Shown piece by piece: positions 52,882-60,813 of a stretch of DNA of 64,000 bases. The first letter of the stretch is position 1; the number at the start of each line of letters is the position of its first letter. Location of the stretch: positions 65,969-129,968 of the forward strand of contig JAAUZV010000007.1 in NCBI GenBank assembly GCA_014804425.1. Direction: 5' to 3'. The notes below the pieces were generated by a model. That model made no database searches, was not told the origin of the DNA, and worked only from the letters and a program-made list of their open reading frames with translations. A program made the position numbers and the translations under genes. Source of the stretch: Lachnospiraceae bacterium (GTDB taxonomy: Bacteria > Bacillota > Clostridia > Lachnospirales > Lachnospiraceae).

Positions 52882-53639
52882 AACTGGAGATCAAAAATGT
52901 CACATTCGGATATGGGAAAACAAATGTGATCGAACATATGAATCTGACTCTGACGCCCGGAGTCTATGGTCTTTTGGGTCCGAACGGTGCGGGAAAAAGC
53001 ACCCTGATCTCGCTGCTTGTCAGAAATCGGATACCGGCAGCAGGCGAGATTCTGTGGAACGACAAAGAAATCGGAAAAGAAGGGGAGGCATACAGGAGCA
53101 TCATAGGCTATAAACCACAGCAGCAAAGTCTATATCCGGAATTCCGTGTGGAAGAATTTTTATATTATATGGCAAATTTGAAGGGCATCCCGGGAAAAAA
53201 CCAAAAGACTCAGATTGATGAAATCTTAGTCCGGCTGAATTTGGACAAACACCGCAGAAAGAAAATGAAAGCACTCTCCGGCGGCATGCTGCAAAGAGCC
53301 CTGCTTGCGCAGGCTCTGATCGGCGACCCGGAACTGATCATTTTGGATGAGCCGACCGCCGGCTTAGATCCCATGGAACGAATCAATATGCGTGAGCTGA
53401 TCCGCGAGACCGCAAGTGATAAAATTGTGCTGTTAGCTACCCATATTATTGAAGACATCGGTACGATCGCAAAAGAGATTCTTTTTATGAATCACGGAGA
53501 AATCCTGCTGCAGGGCGATTTCGAAAAACTTAGGGAGTTTTATGAAGTCGGAAAGCGGGAGGGGCGCATGCGCGGAGTCGTTATGCAGGATGAGATTGCC
53601 ATTTTGGAAAATCTGTATTATGACTTGTTTCGGCAATAA
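52878..53639 (+). CDS. ABC transporter ATP-binding protein of the secreted-protein operon
   Basis: The 253-residue ATPase has Walker A GPNGAGKST (about residues 36-44), signature LSGGMLQRALLAQ, Walker B LIILDEPTAGLDPMERI and switch His in ATHIIED. It is of the ABC-2 drug/peptide exporter group and must serve the double-length permease encoded just before. GGAGGTAGGACAGC precedes the ATG inside the permease gene. The operon ends 18 bases before a convergent gene, with no strong terminator visible. Confidence 0.9.
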   Translation: MKLEIKNVTFGYGKTNVIEHMNLTLTPGVYGLLGPNGAGKSTLISLLVRNRIPAAGEILWNDKEIGKEGEAYRSIIGYKPQQQSLYPEFRVEEFLYYMANLKGIPGKNQKTQIDEILVRLNLDKHRRKKMKALSGGMLQRALLAQALIGDPELIILDEPTAGLDPMERINMRELIRETASDKIVLLATHIIEDIGTIAKEILFMNHGEILLQGDFEKLREFYEVGKREGRMRGVVMQDEIAILENLYYDLFRQ

Positions 53640-53657
53640 AGGAAGGATTATTTTGTG

Positions 53658-54350
53658 TTACCCCCGGATGATCTCCTCCGCCTCACTTAAACGCGCAATC
53701 TCATATTGTATCGGAAAATCCGCCGTACAGGGAACACGCTTCGGGTTATACCAGCAGCGGTCAATGCCCGCATTGACGCCGCCGCGCATATCGCTTGTGA
53801 GCGAGTCCCCGATAATGACGGTCTGCTCTGCACAGTAATGCGCAATCCGCTCTGCGGCCTTTATAAAAAATTCTTTTTTCGGCTTGACAACGCCAAGCTC
53901 TTCCGAAATAAATATCTCGTCAAAATACCGATCTAAACCGGACAGTTCTATTTTATTGCGCTGAATGAACGGATCTCCGTTTGTCACTGCATACTGTCGT
54001 ACGCCCATGTTCCGGAGCGCTTCGCAGATATCCTGCGCACCTTCTATCAGCACCGGTTCATATGCCAATGCATTCTTATAATGATCATTGAACCTTTCCA
54101 CATCGATCTCTTCCGCACCGATCGCAGCAAAAAAATCCCGAAAACGCGCAAGCTCCAGCTCTTTTTTCGTCACCTCGCCACGCTCCAGCATCTCCCAATA
54201 CTTTAGATTGATACGGTCATAGACGGCAATCTGCGCATCAGACGCCTGTCTGCCAAAAAGCTTCAGACCTTCCATGATCCCACGGCGCTGTGCCGCTTGA
54301 AAATCAAGCAGCGTATTGTCAATATCCCAAAGAACCGTATCATATCTCAT
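53658..54350 (-). CDS. yjjG: YjjG-type HAD nucleotidase
   Basis: The 230-residue protein has HAD motif I as LWDIDNTLLDF (nucleophile Asp10, acid/base Asp12), motif II in AVTNGDPFIQRNKIELSGL, Lys in VVKPKKEFF and motif IV IIGDSLTSDMRGG. WDIDNTLLDF and the long helical cap are typical of YjjG, which dephosphorylates pyrimidine mononucleotides and prevents incorporation of modified nucleotides. It is cytoplasmic. GGGGAGAAACATC precedes the ATG. It is convergent with the exporter operon. Confidence 0.88.
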   Translation of the reverse strand: MRYDTVLWDIDNTLLDFQAAQRRGIMEGLKLFGRQASDAQIAVYDRINLKYWEMLERGEVTKKELELARFRDFFAAIGAEEIDVERFNDHYKNALAYEPVLIEGAQDICEALRNMGVRQYAVTNGDPFIQRNKIELSGLDRYFDEIFISEELGVVKPKKEFFIKAAERIAHYCAEQTVIIGDSLTSDMRGGVNAGIDRCWYNPKRVPCTADFPIQYEIARLSEAEEIIRG

Positions 54351-54718
54351 GATGTTTCTCCCCCGTTTCCACGTAAATTCCTATCACATCTGTTGATTCT
54401 ATCCCGTCAAATCCTGCTCTGTTCTGTCATTACGTTTACTTTATCACAGTTCCTTATCCGCTGCAAAATCTTTTTCGGTTTCACATCGTATTCCCCGGTC
54501 TTACCGACATTTGCATTCTGCCGTTCTGAACGCAATTCCTATGGTTAAGATTTCTTTCTTGATCACAATCCGTCTACCCTTTCTCCCAACTACCAGTTGA
54601 TTTTATGTCAGTTTTACATTCTGCGGTTGAATTTTCCAAATATATCTCTCTTTTATACAACTCACATTTGTGTTATGGTAAAAGAAGATTTTCCATACCA
54701 CAACAGGGAGGGCAAAGC
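54351..54718. other. Intergenic region of 368 bases without a gene
   Basis: The DNA between the divergent YjjG and XRE genes has no credible reading frame, RNA or strong hairpin. ATATA-rich stretches near 54640-54690 may hold the XRE promoter, but I could not settle on one pair of boxes. Confidence 0.5.
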
Positions 54719-55615
54719 ATGGATCAGAATTTTAGCGCAAATCTGCGCAGACTCCGCAAACAAAAAGGCTTGACTCAGGAACAACTCGCTGACGCAGTCG
54801 GTGTGTCCGCACAGGCAGTCAGTAAGTGGGAACAAAATGGGTTTCCCGATACGCCGCTTTTACCTGCTATCGCAGACAGCCTCGACGCATCGATTGATGC
54901 GCTGTTCGGACGCGAGCAAGAAGGCGTTCCCGATATTTTTGATCAAGTGTTACAATACCTTTTATCATTTCCAAAGGAAGATCAAATTCATCAAGCATTC
55001 GATTTATGCTGGGTTATTTGCGAAATGATGTTTGGTTCGCCCCATCATGATCCGCTTGAAAAATATCATGTTGACGCAGACAACAATGCCCGATATGCAC
55101 AAACGACACTGGAAAACGGATTTTTGCAGGCAAAATTGAATCGCACCCAGCAATATTTTCTTCTGATGCCGGAGCCGGAGAGCGGCTATGATGAGCTCCT
55201 TTCCTATTCCGAGCGCTATGTGCAGTTTTTCTCAGTCCTTGCATCCCCTGATACGCTGCGGGCAATGTATTTTCTTCTCGAAAGCAATGCTCCTTCCGCT
55301 CCGCTGGATCTTTTTTTTACAAAACAGACGCTTGCGCACGCTCTTTCTATTGATGATGCGCATGCACAACAAATCATCGAACAGCTTTTATCCGTTTCCC
55401 TGATTGCAAAGGCATCACTTGATACCGGGTTAAAACAAGAATCTATTTATACTTATATCCCCAATTGTACCTTCATCGCTTTTTTGACTTTTACGTACAC
55501 ACTTTTGAACACTCCTAATTATTATTGTCTACAGGCGAACCATCGGCCCAATCCCTTTTTCCGCAATGCGACTTATCGGAATACTTCCGGTGCAGAGAAA
55601 AAGGACAGCAATTGA
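54719..55615 (+). CDS. XRE-family regulator with uncharacterised C-terminal domain
   Basis: The 298-residue protein has an XRE helix-turn-helix at about residues 5-62 (LRRLRKQKGLTQEQLADAVGVSAQAVSKWEQNGFPDTPLLPAIA). The remainder includes a long helical region with Trp and Cys (FDLCWVICEMMFG) and, near 200-280, an arrangement of helices (TLAHALSIDDAHAQQIIEQLLSVSLI) that could be a second winged helix. The ligand is unknown. GGGAGGGCAAAGC places the ATG at 54719. It is 212 bases upstream of a second, related XRE gene, suggesting duplication of the DNA-binding module. Confidence 0.8.
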   Translation: MDQNFSANLRRLRKQKGLTQEQLADAVGVSAQAVSKWEQNGFPDTPLLPAIADSLDASIDALFGREQEGVPDIFDQVLQYLLSFPKEDQIHQAFDLCWVICEMMFGSPHHDPLEKYHVDADNNARYAQTTLENGFLQAKLNRTQQYFLLMPEPESGYDELLSYSERYVQFFSVLASPDTLRAMYFLLESNAPSAPLDLFFTKQTLAHALSIDDAHAQQIIEQLLSVSLIAKASLDTGLKQESIYTYIPNCTFIAFLTFTYTLLNTPNYYCLQANHRPNPFFRNATYRNTSGAEKKDSN

Positions 55616-55711
55616 ACGGTTTTTTGACATCAACCAACAGTTGATATGCGGTTTTTTTGAAATTCAACCAATGTTATATGGACGGTATCTGACACTTCAT
55701 GCTAGGCTAAA

Positions 55712-55757
55712 AAAGAACGCAAAGCGTTCTTTCGAAGAATCGCTTACGCGATTCTTC
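55712..55757. repeat. Two adjacent perfect hairpins of the same design
   Basis: AAAGAACGC-AAA-GCGTTCTTT is followed after one base by GAAGAATCGC-TTAC-GCGATTCTTC. Both stems have nine to ten pairs and a GCG/CGC clasp beside a small loop. They lie between two XRE genes, and the T-poor sequence after them argues against a normal terminator. Confidence 0.75.
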
Positions 55758-55827
55758 TGGGACTACACATTTCCTATAGGAATAAGAACGTATTGTAAAC
55801 ATGCTCATTCACACACAGGAGGCAGTC

Positions 55828-56715
55828 ATGAAAGAAACCTTCAGCAATAATTTGAAACAATTCCGTAAACAAAAACAACTCAGTCAGGAACAGCTTGCCG
55901 AACAGCTCGGGATCACCACACAGGCAGTCAGCAAGTGGGAATGCAGTCTGTCCTATCCTGATATTGACCTGCTGCCGCAGCTCGCTGACCTATTCGGCGT
56001 CTCCATCGACACATTATTAAGAGGCGACGCTGCATGCGCCGGAACGACCGACAGCACGACAGATCACACCGCCGGAGCCGATCAGCCGGGCGGAACGAAC
56101 GACGCGGCGGGCGGTTCTGCTGCCGAAGAGAGCACTCCCTCCCCGCAGCCCAATCTTCCCGATGACGATGTTCTGCGCATCGTACAATACCGCGGAAAGA
56201 CACTGTTGCGAAAGGATACTTATGATCCGCACATCCGCATCCCACTGTCACTGACCTGCGAACCAAAAACCAAAAAATTTTTCCATAATAAATCATTCGT
56301 TTTTATCTCTGATTCGAACACAGCCACTGCGCCGGTCGAAATATGGGGAAGCGCCGATATTTTCGGCGACCTCAACGGTCCCGCCAACATCGGCGCGTCC
56401 GTAACCTGTTCCGGTGACATCAACGGCACCGTTAACACGGGGATGAACGTACAATGCTCCGGCGATATCAACGGTCCCACCAATGCGGGAAGGAACATCA
56501 CCTGCGACGGCGACATTAACGGCGACGCCGCTGCGGGCGGTGATCTTACCTGCAACGGTGACATTAATGGTGATGCTTCCGCAGATGCCGGTCTTTCCTG
56601 CGGCGGTGACATTACCGGTGATGTCTCTGCAGGCGGCAACATTTTCTGCGACGGCGATATTACCGGCGATGTCTCTGCAGGCGGCAGTATCACCTGCAAT
56701 GGTGACATTTCATAA
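55828..56715 (+). CDS. XRE helix-turn-helix protein fused to a cysteine-ladder repeat domain
   Basis: The 295-residue protein has an XRE domain (about 5-62; QFRKQKQLSQEQLAEQLGITTQAVSKWECSLSYPDI), an Ala/Gly/Thr-rich linker (about 72-110), a small beta domain and a C-terminal array (about 175-295) of 16-residue repeats, for example SVTCSGDINGTVNTGM and NIFCDGDITGDVSAGG. Every full repeat has one Cys at the same place and a GDI(N/T)G core, as expected of a beta-helix or bactofilin-like polymerising fold with Cys stacked on one face. It has no signal peptide, so the ladder is in the reducing cytoplasm and could bind metal or sense redox. CAGGAGGCAGTC precedes the ATG at 55828. Confidence 0.85.
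   Translation: MKETFSNNLKQFRKQKQLSQEQLAEQLGITTQAVSKWECSLSYPDIDLLPQLADLFGVSIDTLLRGDAACAGTTDSTTDHTAGADQPGGTNDAAGGSAAEESTPSPQPNLPDDDVLRIVQYRGKTLLRKDTYDPHIRIPLSLTCEPKTKKFFHNKSFVFISDSNTATAPVEIWGSADIFGDLNGPANIGASVTCSGDINGTVNTGMNVQCSGDINGPTNAGRNITCDGDINGDAAAGGDLTCNGDINGDASADAGLSCGGDITGDVSAGGNIFCDGDITGDVSAGGSITCNGDIS
56401..56712 (+). repeat. 48-base tandem repeats encoding the cysteine ladder
   Basis: Seven Cys codons occur at 56407, 56455, 56503, 56551, 56599, 56647 and 56695, exactly 48 bases apart. The last two units are nearly identical at the DNA level (GGCGATATTACCGGCGATGT and GTCTCTGCAGGCGGC shared), which points to recent unit duplication. Confidence 0.9.
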
Positions 56716-56743
56716 TGAGAGATTTCCTTTCAGAAAAAAACGG

Positions 56744-56788
56744 GCAGGAAAAACATAGGTCCGCATCGCGGCCGCTTGTTTTTCCTGC
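56744..56788. terminator. Bidirectional terminator between the XRE-repeat gene and the YkgJ gene
   Basis: GCAGGAAAAACA pairs perfectly with TGTTTTTCCTGC, with an inner CCGC/GCGG stem. It lies between two convergent genes. Confidence 0.75.
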
Positions 56789-56793
56789 TTATT

Positions 56794-57480
56794 TCATACT
56801 TTCATAATATCCGCAAATTCCGGGCGGGCCAGCCGCTCATAAAATTCCCTGTAAAATCCACCTGGGGCCACCGGTCCGTTCTCCCCGCCGTAAGGCTTTA
56901 AGTAAAACGTCTGTAACATGACAACATTCATGGCGCGCGCCGCCTGATCACTGCCCTCATTGATCATCCTGCGGGCACGTTTGACAAAATCATGCCATGT
57001 GATCAGAAACCCTTGTTTTTCTTTCAGATTCGGCGTATCGATCCATTTATCAATCTTGACCTTCGTCTTATTCGGCATCGGACATTCCTCACTCAGCACG
57101 AAATAGGTCAGCGTCCCGCCTTCATAATTTCGCCCCAACGGAAAAATACGACACAAACCGGGGCGGAACGCATGGATGCGGCAGCGTCCGTCTTCATCAA
57201 GAAACGTACATGCATCCGCATCCGCGCGCATCACAAGATTCGGCACGATCAGTCCGTCCGACACATGGAACTCCACGCATGAGGATAGAAGCTGTTCAAA
57301 TGTCTGCCCTAAGTTTTTCGTCAATTGATATGCGTCGTAGGGATCAAGCACAATGGACTCTCCCATACCGCGGCAGCAGCGGGAACAGCCCGCACAGTTA
57401 TGACAGCCGACCTTTGCCATATCGTGAATGCCATATAGCCTGCCGTCCGATATTCGTTTCAGATTTTCTTGTGCATCCAT
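56794..57480 (-). CDS. YkgJ-family cysteine-cluster protein
   Basis: The 228-residue protein has the CxxCxxCC-type cluster near its start (VGCHNCAGCSRCCRGMGESIVLDPYD) and further conserved cysteines in CTFLDEDGRCRIHAFRPGLCRIFPLG and SEECPMPN, the set that binds a metal or iron-sulfur centre in this family. Function of the family is unknown; membership rests on the Cys pattern. The second half is helical without Cys. GGAGCATTT places the start at 57480; the track's GTG at 57495 overlaps that site. It is divergent from rarA. Confidence 0.87.
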   Translation of the reverse strand: MDAQENLKRISDGRLYGIHDMAKVGCHNCAGCSRCCRGMGESIVLDPYDAYQLTKNLGQTFEQLLSSCVEFHVSDGLIVPNLVMRADADACTFLDEDGRCRIHAFRPGLCRIFPLGRNYEGGTLTYFVLSEECPMPNKTKVKIDKWIDTPNLKEKQGFLITWHDFVKRARRMINEGSDQAARAMNVVMLQTFYLKPYGGENGPVAPGGFYREFYERLARPEFADIMKV

Positions 57481-57645
57481 AAATGCTCCATTCACATCTT
57501 TGTACTTTTTATTTTAATCGGTATATCCCGCTCTCCGCAAGCATTTTTTATGAAATCCGCGGAAATGCGTCGCAAAATTGGATCAAATATGGTATGCTTC
57601 TTAAAACGAAATTTCTTATCAAACCAAAAGGAGCATGCCCATCCG

Positions 57646-58974
57646 ATGGAACAGCTTTCTCTTTTTACGATGGAAACAGGCACTGCCAGAACCTATACCC
57701 CATTGGCAAGCAGACTGCGCCCGCAGACCTTAGAGGAATATGTCGGTCAGACACATCTGCTCGGCAATGGAAAAATGCTGCGCCGTCTGATTGATAATGA
57801 CCAGATTTCCTCCATGATCTTTTGGGGACCGCCCGGCGTCGGCAAAACGACGCTCGCGCGTATTCTTGCGGGAAAAACGAAGGCTGACTTTGTGGATTTC
57901 AGCGCTGTGACAAGCGGTATCAAGGAGATCAAAGAGGTTATGTCGCGTGCCGAAAGCAGTCGTCATATGGGTATCCGAACCGTGCTGTTTGTCGATGAGA
58001 TCCATCGGTTTAACAAGGCGCAGCAGGATGCTTTTTTGCCGTATGTGGAAAAGGGAAGTATCATCCTGATCGGCGCGACGACCGAAAACCCGTCCTTTGA
58101 GATCAACGCCGCGCTCCTGTCCCGCTGCCGCGTGTTCGTTTTAAAAGCGCTGGAGGAAGAGGATTTAGTTCTCATGCTTAAACGCGCACTGAAGCATCCG
58201 CTCGGCTACGGAAATGAACGCGTAGACATCACTGCCGAACAGCTTCACGTCATTGCGCGGTTTGCGAACGGCGATGCGCGCACGGCGTTAAACACGCTGG
58301 AAACCGTCGTCTTAAACGGGGAGATGAGTGCGGAAAAGATCACCGTCACGGACGAGAGTCTTTCGCAGTGCATCACAAGACGTTCTCTTTTATATGATAA
58401 AAACGGAGAAGAACATTACAATATGATCTCCGCGCTGCATAAATCCATGCGAAACAGCGATCCCGACGCGGCGGTCTACTGGCTTTGCCGGATGCTTGAC
58501 GGCGGCGAGGAGCCGCTTTATATTGCCAGACGGCTCATCCGTTTTGCAAGTGAGGATGTCGGCATGGCAGATCCGCAGGCGCTCCCGCTCGCCGTTGCCG
58601 CCTATCAGGCGTGTCATTTTAACGGGATGCCCGAATGCGACGTCAATTTGACGCAGGCGGTCGTCTATCTCTCAATGGCGCCGAAATCCAACGCGCTCTA
58701 TGTCGCATGTGAGCAGGCAAAAAAAGATGTGCGCGAGCTTCCGGCTGCACCCGTACCGCTGCAGATTCGCAACGCGCCGACAAAGCTGATGGCAGACTTA
58801 GACTATGGAAAAGGTTATCAGTATGCGCACGACACCGAGGAAAAGCTGACAAAAATGACCTGTCTGCCCGACGCTCTCGCCGAGCGAACCTACTACCAAC
58901 CGACGACACAGGGAAAAGAAGCCGCTGTTGCAGCGCGCCTTGCCGAGATCAAGGCATGGAAGCAGAACGAATGA
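57646..58974 (+). CDS. rarA: Replication-associated recombination ATPase RarA (MgsA)
   Basis: The 442-residue AAA+ ATPase matches RarA in length and order: SRLRPQTLEEYVGQTHLLG, Walker A GPPGVGKTT (about 59-67), Walker B VLFVDEIHRFNKAQQDAFLP, sensor 1 GATTENPSFEINAALLSR and the C-terminal clamp-loader-like tetramerisation region (ALHKSMRNSDPDAAVYWLCRML, MPECDVNLTQAVVYL). RarA acts at stalled replication forks with SSB. The ATG at 57646 is 12 bases after AAAGGAG, a long gap, but no better in-frame start exists; the track's extension has no family match. Confidence 0.95.
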   Translation: MEQLSLFTMETGTARTYTPLASRLRPQTLEEYVGQTHLLGNGKMLRRLIDNDQISSMIFWGPPGVGKTTLARILAGKTKADFVDFSAVTSGIKEIKEVMSRAESSRHMGIRTVLFVDEIHRFNKAQQDAFLPYVEKGSIILIGATTENPSFEINAALLSRCRVFVLKALEEEDLVLMLKRALKHPLGYGNERVDITAEQLHVIARFANGDARTALNTLETVVLNGEMSAEKITVTDESLSQCITRRSLLYDKNGEEHYNMISALHKSMRNSDPDAAVYWLCRMLDGGEEPLYIARRLIRFASEDVGMADPQALPLAVAAYQACHFNGMPECDVNLTQAVVYLSMAPKSNALYVACEQAKKDVRELPAAPVPLQIRNAPTKLMADLDYGKGYQYAHDTEEKLTKMTCLPDALAERTYYQPTTQGKEAAVAARLAEIKAWKQNE

Positions 58975-59035
58975 AAAAATCCTATACGAAAGATAAGCGA
59001 AACGAAAAGAAACAACACAATTACAGGAGGAAATC

Positions 59036-60796
59036 ATGAACGATCGGGAATATCGCACGGGAGAACTGCTGAAACGGTTTATTCCTTATTATAAAAATCA
59101 CAAAGCGGTCATGTTCATGGATTTATTCTGCGCATCCCTCACAACGCTCTGTGAGCTGGTGCTGCCCATGATCATCCGCCGGATCACAAATACAGGACTT
59201 CAGGAGGCGGCAAGCCTCACCGTGGCGCTCATCGGAAAAATGAGCCTTTTATACCTGATCCTAAAGGTCATTGAATGTCTTGCCAACTACTACATGGCGG
59301 ATGCGGGACATGTCATGGGCGCTAAAATAGAAACCGACATGAGGCGGGATGCCTACCGCCATTTACAGCAGCTTTCCAATACATACTATAATAACACGAA
59401 AGTCGGACAGATCATGGGACGGATCACCAACGATCTGTTTGACGTGACCGAATTTGCACATCACTGTCCCGAGGAATTTTTCATTGCGGGGATCAAGGCG
59501 CTCGTCGCGTTCGTGATCTTAGCGACGGTCAGTCTTCCGCTGACCGTGATGGTGTTTGTCATCGTCCCCGTGATGGCGTTCGTCTGCATTAAGCTCAACC
59601 GGCGCAGCAGGCGCGCCTTTGCCAAACAGCGCGTGCAGATCGGCGAACTGAATGCGAGCATTGAAGACAGCCTGCTTGGTCAAAAGGTTGTCAAAGCCTT
59701 TACCAATGAAGATATGGAATGCGCAAAATTTGAGACCGGCAATCAGAAATTTTTGGACATTAAAAAAGAAACTTACAAGTATATGGCGGCATTTCAAACG
59801 TCCACACGCGCGTTTGACGGCCTGATGTACCTGATCGTGATCCTGGCGGGCGGTCTGTTCTTAAACAAAGGCCTGATCACCGCGGGCGATCTGGTCGCAT
59901 ATACGATGTATGTCTCGACGCTCATTGCCACAATCCGCAGGATCATCGAATTTGCGGAGCAGTTCCAGCGCGGCATGACCGGTATTGAGCGCTTTTTGCA
60001 GATCATGGACGCCGATATTGAAATCTTTGATGAACCGGACGCCGTCGCCATGCCGAAACCGCAGGGTGAGATCACGTTTGACCATGTATCGTTTGAATAT
60101 CCCGATGATCATAATAAGGTATTCCGTAATCTGAATCTATGCGTACATCCGGGAGAAAAGCTTGCCATCGTCGGTCCGTCGGGCGGCGGCAAGACAACGC
60201 TCTGCAATCTGATCCCGCGTTTTTACGACGTGACGGAGGGAACCATCCTCATCGACGGCACGGATATCAAACATTACACATTAAAAAGCCTGCGGGGAAA
60301 TATCGGTATCGTGCAACAGGATGTGTACCTGTTTTCCGGCACGGTGATGGAAAATATTCTGTACGGCGCTCCGGGCGCCTCCCGCGAGAAGGCGATCGAG
60401 GCCGCAAAACAGGCGGGCGCGCATGAATTTGTCAGTGAATTAAAGGACGGCTATGACACCTATGTCGGCGAGCGCGGCGTCAAACTCTCCGGCGGTCAGA
60501 AGCAGCGCATCAGCATTGCGCGCGTTTTTCTGAAAAATCCGCCCATCATGATCTTGGATGAGGCGACCTCGGCGCTTGACAATGAGAGTGAATTTGCTGT
60601 CGCAAAATCCTTAAACAGACTGTCCGAGGGCAGAACGACGATCACGATCGCGCACCGGCTTTCCAGCATCAAAAATTCCGACCGCATCCTTGTTTTAACG
60701 GAAGAGGGAATTGTGGAAGAGGGAAATCATGAATCGCTGATGGCATTAAAAGGGTTGTATTATGAGTTTTACACGATGGCGGATCGAATGAAATAA
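59036..60796 (+). CDS. ABC exporter, fused membrane and ATPase domains (MsbA-like half transporter)
   Basis: The 586-residue protein has six membrane segments (about 20-310; MFMDLFCASLTTLCELVLPMII, LIGKMSLLYLILKVIEC, ALVAFVILATVSLPLTVMVFVIVPVMAFV and FDGLMYLIVILAGGLFL among them) and an ATPase domain (about 345-580) with Walker A GPSGGGKTT, signature LSGGQKQRISIARVFL, Walker B IMILDEATSALD and switch His in IAHRLSS. It would function as a homodimer exporting lipids, drugs or peptides; no partner half transporter lies next to it. CAGGAGGAAATC precedes the ATG. It follows rarA by 61 bases. Confidence 0.92.
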   Translation: MNDREYRTGELLKRFIPYYKNHKAVMFMDLFCASLTTLCELVLPMIIRRITNTGLQEAASLTVALIGKMSLLYLILKVIECLANYYMADAGHVMGAKIETDMRRDAYRHLQQLSNTYYNNTKVGQIMGRITNDLFDVTEFAHHCPEEFFIAGIKALVAFVILATVSLPLTVMVFVIVPVMAFVCIKLNRRSRRAFAKQRVQIGELNASIEDSLLGQKVVKAFTNEDMECAKFETGNQKFLDIKKETYKYMAAFQTSTRAFDGLMYLIVILAGGLFLNKGLITAGDLVAYTMYVSTLIATIRRIIEFAEQFQRGMTGIERFLQIMDADIEIFDEPDAVAMPKPQGEITFDHVSFEYPDDHNKVFRNLNLCVHPGEKLAIVGPSGGGKTTLCNLIPRFYDVTEGTILIDGTDIKHYTLKSLRGNIGIVQQDVYLFSGTVMENILYGAPGASREKAIEAAKQAGAHEFVSELKDGYDTYVGERGVKLSGGQKQRISIARVFLKNPPIMILDEATSALDNESEFAVAKSLNRLSEGRTTITIAHRLSSIKNSDRILVLTEEGIVEEGNHESLMALKGLYYEFYTMADRMK

Positions 60797-60813
60797 GGAA
60801 TAGTGAGGTTTTT

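Noticed and set aside
55566-55850. 94-codon frame between the two XRE genes
   Set aside because: It runs through the twin hairpins and into the ribosome binding site and coding start of the next gene.
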